In this document: piece after piece, positions 8,055 to 16,135 of the stretch
How positions within the stretch are numbered: position 1 is the stretch's first letter
Layout: each line of letters starts with the position of its first letter
Source of the DNA: Mycoplasma sp. CAG:472
GTDB taxonomy: Bacteria > Bacillota_I > Bacilli_A > RF39 > UBA660
DNA length: 30,381 nucleotides
Assembly (NCBI GenBank): GCA_000437315.1
Contig: FR899381.1
Span: 1-30,381, forward strand
Direction of reading: 5' to 3'
Notes under the pieces: generated by a model
Database searches by the model: none
Told to the model about the DNA's origin: nothing
What the model saw: the letters and a program-made list of their open reading frames with translations, nothing else
Made by a program: the position numbers and the translations under genes

Positions 8055-8549
8055 TTGATAAATAAACAAAATTTATGGTTCATTACTCTTTTTGCATTAA
8101 TACTTATTTTAGGTATATACTATATATCTCTTCCTGAAAGTACTTTACCAGTCTTTGAAAATACTGAAACAAAACTTGATAATGCTATTAAAGTAACTGA
8201 TTCAGATGTAATAATTGCTTTAAAACTTTCCGAAGAAGAAAAAATTCTTAAAGAAATGGAAGATGCACAAAAAATTCTTATTGATAAATCTTCCTCTAAA
8301 GAAAAGAAAAATGAAGCATATAATACACTAAAAGATTTAAATTATAAAAAAGGAAAAACATCTCAAATCGAAAATTTGATTAAAGAAAAATTTAATTTAA
8401 ACTCTTGTGTAAAAATTGAGGGAGATAAAATAAGTGTAACCGTGGATGATAAAGATGCTTCTGTAGAAAAAGCAAATAATATCATCAAAGAGGTTCAATC
8501 ATTATATGATACGCAAATGTATATAACCGTTAAATTTCAAAATAAATAG
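8055..8549 (+). CDS. spoIIIAH: SpoIIIAH-like family protein
   Basis: SpoIIIAH is a forespore-engulfment channel component on the mother-cell side, with a YscJ/FliF-like ring-forming domain that binds SpoIIQ. This 164-residue protein has the characteristic N-terminus MINKQNLWF leading into a membrane helix (about 8-25), a charged, partly helical linker (about 45-90), and the conserved C-terminal domain from about residue 95 (NSCVKIEGDKISVTV ... ANNIIKEVQ). The start is TTG, six bases after AAGGAGG. It stands alone and not in a spoIIIA operon, which favours 'SpoIIIAH-like' over a strict orthologue. Confidence 0.8.
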   Translation: MINKQNLWFITLFALILILGIYYISLPESTLPVFENTETKLDNAIKVTDSDVIIALKLSEEEKILKEMEDAQKILIDKSSSKEKKNEAYNTLKDLNYKKGKTSQIENLIKEKFNLNSCVKIEGDKISVTVDDKDASVEKANNIIKEVQSLYDTQMYITVKFQNK

Positions 8550-8573
8550 GCATACCACCGTGCCTTTTTTTTT
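8548..8573 (+). terminator. Intrinsic terminator of spoIIIAH-like gene
   Basis: AGGCA (8548-8552) pairs with TGCCT (8561-8565), followed by nine T. The stem starts inside the TAG stop codon (8547-8549). The stem is short but the U-tract is long. Confidence 0.65.
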
Positions 8574-8617
8574 ACTATATTCATATATTATTATGAAAAG
8601 GTAAGAAAGGATGGCAT

Positions 8618-8824
8618 ATGAAAAAAATACTAACTAAAAGAGAACAAGAAATATTTGATCTTTTAGCTAAAAATAAAACTACAAATGAAATTGCTATAGA
8701 ACTAGGAATAAGTCAAAAAACAGTTAGAAATCATATTTCAAATACAATGCAGAAATTAGGTGTAAAAGGAAGATGTAACGCCATTTTAGAACTTCTTCGA
8801 CTAAATGCAATTTCGCTTGATTAA
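8618..8824 (+). CDS. gerE: Spore-formation transcription factor GerE (LuxR-type HTH)
   Basis: GerE is a stand-alone DNA-binding LuxR/FixJ-type helix-turn-helix that works with sigma-K in the mother cell to control late coat genes. The 68-residue protein is almost only the HTH: LTKREQEIFDLL, the TTNEIAIELGIS helix, the recognition helix KTVRNHISN and MQKLGVKGR, all close to Bacillus GerE as I remember it. No receiver domain is present, as expected. AGAAAGGATGG precedes the ATG. A CATATATTA sequence upstream, near 8580, resembles the sigma-E/K -10 pattern CATANNNTA, but this is weak in such AT-rich DNA. Confidence 0.9.
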   Translation: MKKILTKREQEIFDLLAKNKTTNEIAIELGISQKTVRNHISNTMQKLGVKGRCNAILELLRLNAISLD

Positions 8825-8826
8825 AT

Positions 8827-8845
8827 AACCCCATCGGGGTTTTTT
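8827..8845 (+). terminator. Intrinsic terminator of gerE
   Basis: AACCCC (8827-8832) pairs with GGGGTT (8836-8841) over an ATC loop, with six T. It lies just after the TAA stop of gerE. Confidence 0.85.
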
Positions 8846-8890
8846 GAATAATAAATAAACTTATTAATATATTTTAATAAGGGGGTTATT

Positions 8891-9784
8891 ATGCTTAAGA
8901 AAAATGCCTTAAGAAGAATATGTATATCAACATTCTCACTTTTTATTGTACTTTTACTATGTATATTTCCTAGTAATGAAACATCTTATCCCGAAGAAAT
9001 AATAAGTATAAATGAACTTACTATGCCGTTATATATAAAAGATCAAAATGGTTATGTGGCAAGAACAAATATTATTAAAAAGAAAGATAATGATATTGAA
9101 TATATAATTAATTTATTAACTAAGGGGTCATTATATGAAAATTATTTACCAGTAAACTTTGAACCTTTAATACCTGAAAATACAAAACTTTTAAATTATT
9201 CATTAAATGATAAAGTTTTAAAACTTAACTTTTCTAAAGAGTTTTTGCTTGTTAAAGAAAATGATGAAGAAAAAATGATTGAAAGTCTTATATACTCATT
9301 ATGTGAACTAGAAAATATTGATAAAATTTTAATATATGTTGAAAATAAAAAACTAAATGAACTTCCAAATTCAAAAGTTAAACTACCTGTTTCTTTAGAT
9401 AAAAGTTATGGTATAAATAAAGTCTATGACATTAAAAGTTATAAAAATGTAACTAAGACTACAATATATTATGCTAGTAAAACTGATGATTTAACCTATT
9501 ATATTCCTATTACTAAAATTACAAATAATGATGCAAATGCTGTTGAAATAATAGTAAAGGAACTTAAAACTTCCCCTATCTATGAAAGTAATCTAATTAG
9601 TTTTTTAAATGCCTCTTATGAACTTAAAAATTATGAAATAATGGAAAATAGTGTTAATATGTCATTTGATAATAAAATGCTTTTAAACTTAAATGATGAA
9701 AATATTACTGAAAAAGTAAAATATACCTTAGCACTTTCAATTAGAGATACTTTAGGAAAAGATGTAAGCATAAAAATTAATTAA
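8891..9784 (+). CDS. gerM: GerM-domain sporulation/germination protein
   Basis: The 297-residue protein has an N-terminal hydrophobic segment (about 9-27) acting as signal or anchor, followed by two GerMN-type domains (about 45-150 and 180-297). Characteristic pieces are LYIKDQNGYVART, the LLTKGS...L...P.NTKLL stretch, KVLKLNFSKEF and, in the second copy, VKELKT and SIRDTLG. GerM of Bacillus is needed for normal sporulation and germination; GerMN domains also occur in envelope lipoproteins such as LpqB. Cys24 follows LLL, not a proper lipobox. AAGGGGG precedes the ATG. Neighbouring gerE supports the sporulation assignment. Confidence 0.78.
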   Translation: MLKKNALRRICISTFSLFIVLLLCIFPSNETSYPEEIISINELTMPLYIKDQNGYVARTNIIKKKDNDIEYIINLLTKGSLYENYLPVNFEPLIPENTKLLNYSLNDKVLKLNFSKEFLLVKENDEEKMIESLIYSLCELENIDKILIYVENKKLNELPNSKVKLPVSLDKSYGINKVYDIKSYKNVTKTTIYYASKTDDLTYYIPITKITNNDANAVEIIVKELKTSPIYESNLISFLNASYELKNYEIMENSVNMSFDNKMLLNLNDENITEKVKYTLALSIRDTLGKDVSIKIN

Positions 9785-9813
9785 ATAAGCATACTAATTA
9801 TGGAGATGATTTA

Positions 9814-10140
9814 ATGCCAGTTATAGCATATAAAAATAGACTTTTAGGATATAACATTAGTTTTGCCTTTAATACAACATATACAAAAGATTATAAATTA
9901 AAAATTAAGTCTTCAACAGAGTATTTAACTACTGAAAAAGATATAATAAATAAAGTAATTAAGGACTTTAATGAAAAAGAGTTTGATATGTATATGACAA
10001 ACTACAATGTTGAACTTTTAGCTCTTTCAAAATATTTTTTAGATAAAATTCCTAATATTTTTTCAATTAGTTATGAAACAAAATATGAAAAATGTATATT
10101 TTACGCCTCAGAAATCGAAGAAATTACAAAAAATGACTAA
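9814..10140 (+). CDS. Hypothetical protein, 108 residues
   Basis: I do not recognise this protein. It has no signal peptide, membrane segment or known motif; it looks like a small soluble alpha/beta protein rich in Lys, Tyr and Asn, with one cysteine. The ATG is preceded by GGAGATGA at normal spacing, and it follows the GerM-like gene by 29 bases in the same direction, so it is probably expressed and may belong to the sporulation set. The short gap contains CATACTAAT, vaguely like sporulation sigma factor -10 elements. Confidence 0.6.
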   Translation: MPVIAYKNRLLGYNISFAFNTTYTKDYKLKIKSSTEYLTTEKDIINKVIKDFNEKEFDMYMTNYNVELLALSKYFLDKIPNIFSISYETKYEKCIFYASEIEEITKND

Positions 10141-10167
10141 TTTTATGCAAAAATCGTAAAATTTTAC

Positions 10168-10196
10168 TTGATAATAACAGCACTTTGATATATAAT
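10168..10196 (+). promoter_or_regulatory. Promoter of tRNA-Arg
   Basis: TTGATA (10168-10173), 17 bases, TATAAT (10191-10196), with the tRNA starting 11 bases later. This is a near-consensus SigA promoter and fits a stable RNA gene. Confidence 0.85.
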
Positions 10197-10207
10197 TTAA
10201 TTGTGCT

Positions 10208-10284
<77 letters not shown>

Positions 10285-10294
10285 ATTAAAAATT

Positions 10295-10323
10295 ACTTAT
10301 GATTAAATTCATAAGTTTTTTTT
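10295..10323 (+). terminator. Intrinsic terminator of tRNA-Arg
   Basis: ACTTATGA (10295-10302) pairs with TCATAAGT (10309-10316), followed by a run of eight T, about ten bases after the CCA end. Confidence 0.85.
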
Positions 10324-10360
10324 ATGTCTAAAACGACCGACCATAAAAAGATAATCAAAT

Positions 10361-10385
10361 AAAAAAGTAAGGATATTCCCTACTT
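10361..10385 (-). terminator. Intrinsic terminator of miaB overlapping its stop codon
   Basis: On the minus strand AAGTAGGGA pairs with TCCTTACTT over a three-base loop and is followed by six U. The TAG stop of miaB (10380-10382) lies inside the 5' arm. Confidence 0.8.
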
Positions 10386-11783
10386 TACAATCTTGCCATC
10401 TAAACTAAAACTTTTAGCATCAGTTATTTTAACATTTACAATATTGCCTATTTCTTTTTTATCACAATCAACATTTACAAGTTTCATTGTATCTGTATAG
10501 CCATAACATTTAGTTTTATCTTTTTCACTTTCACCAATTAATAGTACTGGAACTACTTTATTAAGCATTTTCTCATTACTTTCTTTTGAATATTTATTAA
10601 CAATTTCATTTAATCTATGAAGTCTATCTTCTTTTTCTTCTATAGAAACATCATCTTTCATAAATGATGAAGCAGTACCTTTTCTTTCTGAATAAATAAA
10701 TGTATAAGCACCATCATATTTAAGTTTATTAACTATATCAAGTGTCTCTTCGAAGTCTTCATTTGTTTCTCCAGGAAAACCTACAATTATATCAGTGGTT
10801 ATACATACATTAGGTATTCTTTCTTTCATTTTATTAAATAAAGTTATGTACTCTTCTTTTGTATATTTACGATTCATTTTCTTAAGTATTTTATCACTTC
10901 CTGATTGAATAGGAAGATGAATATATGGCATAACATTTTCATATTTAGCTATAACATCAATCATTTTATCAGTAAAATTCCAAGGATGTGATGTAACAAA
11001 TCTAAGTCTTGGAATCCCAAGTTTAGCAACATTTTCAAGAAGATCTGCAAAATCATAACCTAAATTTAAATCATTACCATAGGCATTAACATTTTGACCA
11101 AGTAAAGTTATTTCTTTATAGCCAGAGTCTACTAAACATTTACATTCCTCGACTATAGCTTCCATTTTTCTACTTCTTTCTCTTCCCCTTGTAAATGGAA
11201 CTATACAGTATGTACAAAATTTATCACAACCAAACATAACATTTACCCAAGCAGATACTTTTGAATCTCTTTTATAATCAAAACCTTCGGGTACAACATC
11301 ACTATTTGAATGAACTAATATATTTTGTTTATCTAATTTTTCTATTAGTAAATGTGGTAAATCAAATAAATTATTAGGACCCACTACTATATCAACATAT
11401 TTATGATTCTTTTCGATTTCCTCAACTACATCTTCTTGGCCTGCCATACAACCCATTAAAACAATTATTAAATCCTTTTTTTCTTTCTTTAAATGTTTAC
11501 ATCTACCTAAATAGCCAAATACTTTATCATGAGCATTTTCTCTTATGGCACAAGTATTTAATACAACTATATCAGATTGTTCTAAAACATCTGTTTTAGT
11601 AAATCCTAATTTTTCTAAGTATGATGCAATAGCCTCTGAATCATGAACATTCATTTGACATCCATAAGTCCTAAGAAAATATTTTTTTCCTTTATAAATA
11701 TTTTTTATTTTTTCATCAACATTTTGATACTTTATTTCTACTTTTGTTCTATCTTTTGCAACTTTATAATCTGGTTTTAACAT
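10380..11783 (-). CDS. miaB: tRNA-2-methylthio-N6-dimethylallyladenosine synthase (MiaB)
   Basis: MiaB is a radical-SAM methylthiotransferase that converts i6A37 to ms2i6A37 in tRNAs reading UNN codons. The N-terminal MTTase domain holds the first Fe-S cluster cysteines C42 (YGCQMN), C78 (NTCAIRE) and C112 (GCMAG). The radical-SAM motif C186-x3-C190-x2-C193 lies in GCDKFCTYCIVP with the RGRERSR segment following. A C-terminal TRAM domain (about 400-467) completes the 467-residue protein. GGGAGTG lies before the ATG. The gene is monocistronic, with its own terminator. Confidence 0.95.
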   Translation of the reverse strand: MLKPDYKVAKDRTKVEIKYQNVDEKIKNIYKGKKYFLRTYGCQMNVHDSEAIASYLEKLGFTKTDVLEQSDIVVLNTCAIRENAHDKVFGYLGRCKHLKKEKKDLIIVLMGCMAGQEDVVEEIEKNHKYVDIVVGPNNLFDLPHLLIEKLDKQNILVHSNSDVVPEGFDYKRDSKVSAWVNVMFGCDKFCTYCIVPFTRGRERSRKMEAIVEECKCLVDSGYKEITLLGQNVNAYGNDLNLGYDFADLLENVAKLGIPRLRFVTSHPWNFTDKMIDVIAKYENVMPYIHLPIQSGSDKILKKMNRKYTKEEYITLFNKMKERIPNVCITTDIIVGFPGETNEDFEETLDIVNKLKYDGAYTFIYSERKGTASSFMKDDVSIEEKEDRLHRLNEIVNKYSKESNEKMLNKVVPVLLIGESEKDKTKCYGYTDTMKLVNVDCDKKEIGNIVNVKITDAKSFSLDGKIVK

Positions 11784-11807
11784 ATTAACACTCCCAACTT
11801 CCTAGAT

Positions 11808-11813
11808 ATTATA
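11808..11813 (-). promoter_or_regulatory. -10 element of a probable miaB promoter
   Basis: TATAAT on the minus strand, 24 bases before the ATG. The sequence 17 bases upstream (TTTCAA) is only a partial -35 match. Confidence 0.45.
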
Positions 11814-12086
11814 ACAAATTATTAAAAATTTTGAAAGGGATTTTGATGGAAATGTAAAGTATGTATGAGTTATGATTTATTATTTTTGATTTTCAATTTT
11901 TAGTAGTATATTTTTAACTCTTCATCTATAATATGAAAGTTTGGTTGGGACGCATTAATATGAAATATATCCACCAAAACCCGCTTTCAAGTAGTAATTT
12001 ACACCATTTAAAATCCAATTGCAAGCACTTCGACAAAACATATCAAAACTAGTTTTTTTCTGACAAAATTCGACATTATATTTTAT
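11814..12086. other. Intergenic region between miaB and serS, no recognised gene
   Basis: About 270 bases with no gene I can support. It contains a TATAAT at 11927-11932 (plus strand, poor -35), an imperfect hairpin with ends GAAAG (11935-11939) and CTTTC (11984-11988) and an inner TTTGGT/ACCAAA pair, and a T7 run at 12053-12059 after AAAACTAG. A 39-codon reading frame (11933-12052, plus) covers the hairpin but has no ribosome binding site. The segment 11935-12050 is less AT-rich than typical spacer DNA here, so it may be a remnant or a structured RNA. Confidence 0.4.
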
Positions 12087-12110
12087 AAAAAAAAGCCTAT
12101 TTTGTAGGCT
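12087..12110 (-). terminator. Intrinsic terminator of serS overlapping its 3' end
   Basis: AGCCTA (12105-12110) pairs with TAGGCT (12094-12099) on the minus strand, followed by eight U. The last codons and the TAG stop of serS (12097-12099) are within the hairpin. Confidence 0.85.
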
Positions 12111-13383
12111 CTATTTTAGTTTTTCCACCCATATAAGGTCTTAAAACCTCAGGTATAGAAATGCTTCCATCTTCATTATAATTGTTTTCTACAAAAGCAA
12201 TTAATGCTCTTGGAGAAGCAAGTACTGTATTATTTAATGTATGAACAAAATATGTTCCGTTTTCTCCTTTAGTTCTTATCTGAAGTCTACGTGCTTGGGC
12301 ATCAGATAAATTAGAACAAGAACCTACCTCAAAGTATTTTTGTTGTCTAGGACTCCAAGCCTCTATATCACAAGATTTAACTTTAAGATCGGCAAGATCT
12401 CCACTGCAACATTCAAGTTGTCTAACAGGAATATCTAAACTTCTGAAAAGTTCTACTGTAGCTTTCCACATTTTTTCATACCAAGTAAAAGCTTCTTCTG
12501 GTTTACATAATACAATCATTTCTTGTTTTTCAAATTGATGAACCCTATATACACCTTTTTCCTCAAGGCCATGAGCACCACCTTCTTTTCTAAAACATGG
12601 AGAATATGAAGTAAGTGCAATAGGAAGTGATTTTTCATCAACAATTTGTCCTAAAAATCTTCCTATCATTGAGTGTTCACTTGTACCAATTAAATATAAA
12701 TCTTCACCCTCTATTTTATACATCATTGCTTCCATTTCAGGAAATGACATAACTCCTTCGACAACTGATGCATGAATCATAAATGGTGGAATGCAATATG
12801 TAAATCCTTTATCAATCATAAAATCTCTAGCATATGAAAGCATTGCACTATGAATTCTTGCTATATCACCAGTAAGATAATAGAAACCCTCTCCTGAAGT
12901 TCTTCCAGCACTTTCTTTATCAAGTCCATTTAATCTTTCCATAATATCTGCATGATATGGAATTTCATATGTTGGAACATATGGTTCACCGAATCTTTGA
13001 ACTTCAACATTTTGACTATCATCTTTACCAATTGGTACACTAGGATCAATAATGTTAGGAATCAAAAGCATTTTATCATGAACAAAATTCTGAAGTCTTT
13101 CTTCCTCAACAGTTAAATTTGCAATTTCAGTATTTATTTCATTTACTCTTTTTTTAGTTTCCTCTACTTTATCAAATTCTTTATTTCTTACATATTCACC
13201 AATTTTAGCACTAACCTTATTTTTTTCACATCTTAGTTCATCTGCTTTAAACTTAGCATTTCTATATCTTTCATCCATTTCTTTAATTTCATCCACTAAA
13301 GGTAGTTTTTCATCTTGAAATTTCTTTTTAATATTTTTCTTTACTAAGTCAGCGTTTTCTCTAATTAAATTAATATCAATCAT
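12097..13383 (-). CDS. serS: Seryl-tRNA synthetase
   Basis: SerRS charges tRNA-Ser. The 428-residue protein has the N-terminal tRNA-binding coiled-coil arm (about 27-105), class II motif 2 in FRKEGGAHGLEEKG and VHQFEKQE, and motif 3 around EVGSCSNLSDAQARR. I place the start at the ATG at 13381-13383 (MIDINLIREN), with AGGATGG eight bases upstream. A longer open frame reaching 13452 would add 23 residues, but these are the T-box leader read as codons (it begins MAPQHCSLKR) and are not protein. Expression should respond to uncharged tRNA-Ser. Confidence 0.95.
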   Translation of the reverse strand: MIDINLIRENADLVKKNIKKKFQDEKLPLVDEIKEMDERYRNAKFKADELRCEKNKVSAKIGEYVRNKEFDKVEETKKRVNEINTEIANLTVEEERLQNFVHDKMLLIPNIIDPSVPIGKDDSQNVEVQRFGEPYVPTYEIPYHADIMERLNGLDKESAGRTSGEGFYYLTGDIARIHSAMLSYARDFMIDKGFTYCIPPFMIHASVVEGVMSFPEMEAMMYKIEGEDLYLIGTSEHSMIGRFLGQIVDEKSLPIALTSYSPCFRKEGGAHGLEEKGVYRVHQFEKQEMIVLCKPEEAFTWYEKMWKATVELFRSLDIPVRQLECCSGDLADLKVKSCDIEAWSPRQQKYFEVGSCSNLSDAQARRLQIRTKGENGTYFVHTLNNTVLASPRALIAFVENNYNEDGSISIPEVLRPYMGGKTKIEPTK

Positions 13384-13394
13384 TTTTACCATCC

Positions 13395-13607
13395 TTTCAT
13401 TAAAAAAAGCACACACATAAACTCTTTTTAAGGAGCAATGCTGCGGTGCCATCCTTTATATAACTTAATTATTCTTTAACGGAAATTACCCGAAGTTTAT
13501 TAGACTTTCTAGAAAGTAGATTCATAAGTCTTTATTATTAGCTTACACCAAACGCTAACTCTCTTTAAAATAAAATACTTACTACTAATCTTTCATCACT
13601 GATTTAC
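13395..13607 (-). promoter_or_regulatory. T-box riboswitch (tRNA-Ser) leader of serS
   Basis: On the minus strand the leader has the T-box core TGGCACCGCA (13442-13451) within an antiterminator: AAGG (13453-13456) pairs with CCTT (13430-13433), and AGC pairs with GCT. A competing GC-containing hairpin runs into seven U (13402-13408). Stem I shows GATGA, AGTAGTA, the AGAGAG motif (13559-13564) and, on its 3' side, GAA followed by UCU and A; UCU at 13518-13520 is a serine codon and the likely specifier. Uncharged tRNA-Ser should favour antitermination and serS expression. Confidence 0.9.
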
Positions 13608-13613
13608 AAATTT

Positions 13614-13642
13614 ATTTTAGCATTTAATTTTACGTTTTACAA
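13614..13642 (-). promoter_or_regulatory. Promoter of the serS T-box transcript
   Basis: TTGTAA (13637-13642), 17 bases, TAAAAT (13614-13619) with a TGC extension before the -10, on the minus strand between the galE stop and the T-box. The transcript would start near 13607. Confidence 0.75.
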
Positions 13643-13654
13643 GAGTAAAAAGTC

Positions 13655-14659
13655 TTAATCTTGATTATTTACCTCGAAAAGGTATGAATCACGGCACATG
13701 TCAGTTAAATCCTTTTCTGCACTCCAGTTTAAAATCTTTTTAGCATAGTCACAAGATGCATAACATGAGGCAACATCACCTTTTCTTCTTTCAGTAATTT
13801 TATAATTTACTTTTACATTATTAACTTTTTCAAATGTTTTAACCATTTCAAGAACACTTACGCCTTTACCAGTTCCTAAATTACAAATTGTTAAACCATA
13901 TCCATTAAATAATCTATCTAATGCTTTTACATGTCCATTTGCTAAATCTACTACATGAATATAATCTCTTACTCCAGTTCCATCTACAGTATCATAATCA
14001 TCTCCAAAAATACTTAATTGTTCTAGTTTTCCTGTAGCAACTTTAACAATGTATGGCATTAAATTATTTGGAATACCATTTGGATCTTCTCCAATTAAAT
14101 GTGAACTATGACATCCTACTGGGTTAAAATATCTTAAAATTACTATATTCCAAGAATTATCTGATGCATATAAATCTTTCAAAATATCCTCAATCATAAG
14201 CTTTGTTGCACCATATGGATTTGATACTGAAAGTGTAGCATCCTCTTTTAAAGGTAATGATTTTGGTACACCATAAACTGTCGCACTTGATGAAAAAATA
14301 AAGTTTTTAGAATTATATTTTTTCATTACCTCAAGAAGTGTAATTGTGGAAAATAAGTTATTATGATAATATTCAAGTGGTTTTTCAACAGATTCACCTA
14401 CTGCTTTTAATGCTGCAAAATGAATAACTCCCTCTATTTTATTTTCATTAAATATTTTTTCAAGAAGCTTTTTATCTTGAACATCTCCTTCGTAGAATTT
14501 AAAATCTTTGTTAGTAATCTTTTTAATATTTTCTAATACTTTTGGTTTTGAATTAGAAAAATTATCTATTATAACTACATTATAGTTATTTTCAAGTAAA
14601 TCCACTACTGTATGAGAGCCTATATAACCTGCTCCTCCAGTTACTAATATTGTTTTCAT
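13655..14659 (-). CDS. galE: UDP-glucose 4-epimerase (GalE)
   Basis: GalE interconverts UDP-glucose and UDP-galactose (or the N-acetyl forms) with bound NAD. This 334-residue extended SDR enzyme shows the GGAGYIG nucleotide loop (8-14), the catalytic Y149-x3-K153 (NPYGATK) and the active-site serine/threonine stretch FSSSATVYG (122-130), with the family NPVGCH segment further on. GGAGGAAT precedes the ATG. It can supply galactose-type donors to the glycopolymer locus downstream in the window, although it is not directly attached to it. Confidence 0.93.
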   Translation of the reverse strand: MKTILVTGGAGYIGSHTVVDLLENNYNVVIIDNFSNSKPKVLENIKKITNKDFKFYEGDVQDKKLLEKIFNENKIEGVIHFAALKAVGESVEKPLEYYHNNLFSTITLLEVMKKYNSKNFIFSSSATVYGVPKSLPLKEDATLSVSNPYGATKLMIEDILKDLYASDNSWNIVILRYFNPVGCHSSHLIGEDPNGIPNNLMPYIVKVATGKLEQLSIFGDDYDTVDGTGVRDYIHVVDLANGHVKALDRLFNGYGLTICNLGTGKGVSVLEMVKTFEKVNNVKVNYKITERRKGDVASCYASCDYAKKILNWSAEKDLTDMCRDSYLFEVNNQD

Positions 14660-14773
14660 TTTATTCCTCCTACTACATTAAGTATATCACAAATTTATTA
14701 GTTTTTAATTATTTATTATACTTCAATGCATTTATTACTTTTCAGTGCATTTTTGAACTGAAAATATACATAT

Positions 14774-16075
14774 CTACTTTCCTCCAATAACATTTATAAA
14801 AGTATTAATATCCATACTTCTTGGTATTTTAAATCTTTTAAGTCTTAGTCTATCTAATTTATTGGAGTAATTAAATCCACTTTCTACAGTAACGGCATAA
14901 TCAAATGCACTTTTGGTTATATTTATTGTATCTGTATTATAACTACCATATGGATATGCAATAGTTGTTATTTTTTTATTAAGTAATTTTTCTAAAGTAT
15001 TTTTACTTTCAATTATTTCATTATATTGTGTATCGTAATCAAGGGTTCCTAATTTAACATGAGTTTTAGTATGAACTCCAATTTCAAAAAGTTTAGATTT
15101 ATCTAGTTCAACTGCCATTTCTGGACTAATATATGTATCACCATCCATCCAATCAGTTATTAAATAAAATGATGATTTTATATTATATTTTTTAAGTATT
15201 GGATATGCATAATCATAAATATTTTTATATCCATCATCAAAAGTAACAACTATTGGTTTATCATAATTTTTAGCACTATCAATTTCATTTAAGAATAATG
15301 GTGTATAACCATTATCATATAAATACTTCATTTGTAATTCAAAATTTTTAATGCTAACAAAAAGTGTTGTATCTCCCCATGGATTATCTGAAACAGCATG
15401 ATACATAAGAACAGGTACTTTTTTTCCTAGATTATTCTCATTTAATAAATTATATTTAGTATTATACTTTCTAAAATCATTTGCAAAATTTTCATCTTTA
15501 TAAATAATATCAAATCCATTAACATAATATTTATTTTTATTATTATCTAAAAATGTTAAAAATTCATTATTATCTTTTATTGTATTTAATAGTTTTTCTT
15601 TAATATCTTCATCATTTTTAATGTTTTTTATTATTTCACTTTCATTATATATTTTTTCAAGTTCTTTATTTTCCTCTTTAGATAAGTTAGTAAAACTATT
15701 AAATTTTGGATATTTTAAATCATTTATTTTATTATATAAATCATTATTTTTTTCAATACTCTTTTTAGGATTAGTTATATTAGTTATTGTAACGCCATTT
15801 ACTTTTAATGAATTAATTTCACTTTTAATATCAATTATATTATTAAAAAAAGTTGCTATTTCATCATCACTTTGAATCTTTTCTCCATCAACAAATATTC
15901 CATAGTTTTTATTAATTAAATCAATCTTTTCTTTAATTAATTTTTCATTTAACTTTTGTTCTTCCTGTAGTTTAATTTTATCATTATGTTTTTTATAAAA
16001 GTAAAAAAATAACATTGCTACGAATGAAATAATTAATATTATAAAAAGTGGTATAACAATTTTTCTATTTTTCAT
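14774..16075 (-). CDS. Membrane-anchored polysaccharide deacetylase (NodB/CE4)
   Basis: A signal-anchor helix (about 7-27) precedes a charged, coiled-coil-prone region without recognised fold (about 30-215), then a C-terminal NodB domain from about 218 (VPVLMYHAVSD). CE4 motifs are visible: TFDDG (278-282, catalytic base and metal aspartates D280/D281), HTKTH (H335 and H339 metal ligands) and AYPYGSYN (373-380). It probably removes N-acetyl groups from peptidoglycan or a surface polysaccharide outside the membrane. The next gene downstream is galE, but a repeat-bearing gap separates them. Substrate is not readable from the sequence. Confidence 0.85.
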   Translation of the reverse strand: MKNRKIVIPLFIILIISFVAMLFFYFYKKHNDKIKLQEEQKLNEKLIKEKIDLINKNYGIFVDGEKIQSDDEIATFFNNIIDIKSEINSLKVNGVTITNITNPKKSIEKNNDLYNKINDLKYPKFNSFTNLSKEENKELEKIYNESEIIKNIKNDEDIKEKLLNTIKDNNEFLTFLDNNKNKYYVNGFDIIYKDENFANDFRKYNTKYNLLNENNLGKKVPVLMYHAVSDNPWGDTTLFVSIKNFELQMKYLYDNGYTPLFLNEIDSAKNYDKPIVVTFDDGYKNIYDYAYPILKKYNIKSSFYLITDWMDGDTYISPEMAVELDKSKLFEIGVHTKTHVKLGTLDYDTQYNEIIESKNTLEKLLNKKITTIAYPYGSYNTDTINITKSAFDYAVTVESGFNYSNKLDRLRLKRFKIPRSMDINTFINVIGGK

Positions 16076-16094
16076 CTATTCTCCATATATTTCT

Positions 16095-16100
16095 ATTATA
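16095..16100 (-). promoter_or_regulatory. Extended -10 of the deacetylase promoter
   Basis: TGG followed by TATAAT on the minus strand, about 20 bases before the ATG. No good -35 is visible; an extended -10 may compensate. Confidence 0.5.
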
Positions 16101-16135
16101 CCAATTTATTATTAAAAAATAAATAAATATTATAG

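Noticed and set aside
10285..10342. Possible tRNA-associated attachment site of an integrated element
   Set aside because: No direct repeat of the tRNA 3' end, no integrase and no foreign gene block next to the tRNA; only an inverted 11-mer was found.
11933..12052. Plus-strand 39-codon frame beginning MKVWLGRINM
   Set aside because: No Shine-Dalgarno; the ATG overlaps a -10-like element and the frame covers an inverted repeat, so structure or chance is more likely.
13384..13452. Upstream extension of serS by 23 residues
   Set aside because: The codons coincide with the T-box terminator and antiterminator; the Shine-Dalgarno and the conserved N-terminus both support the ATG at 13383.
15621..15875. 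Plus-strand hydrophobic frame antisense to the deacetylase
   Set aside because: Antisense to an Asn/Lys-rich coding region, which gives Leu/Phe/Ile-rich complements; no start signals.
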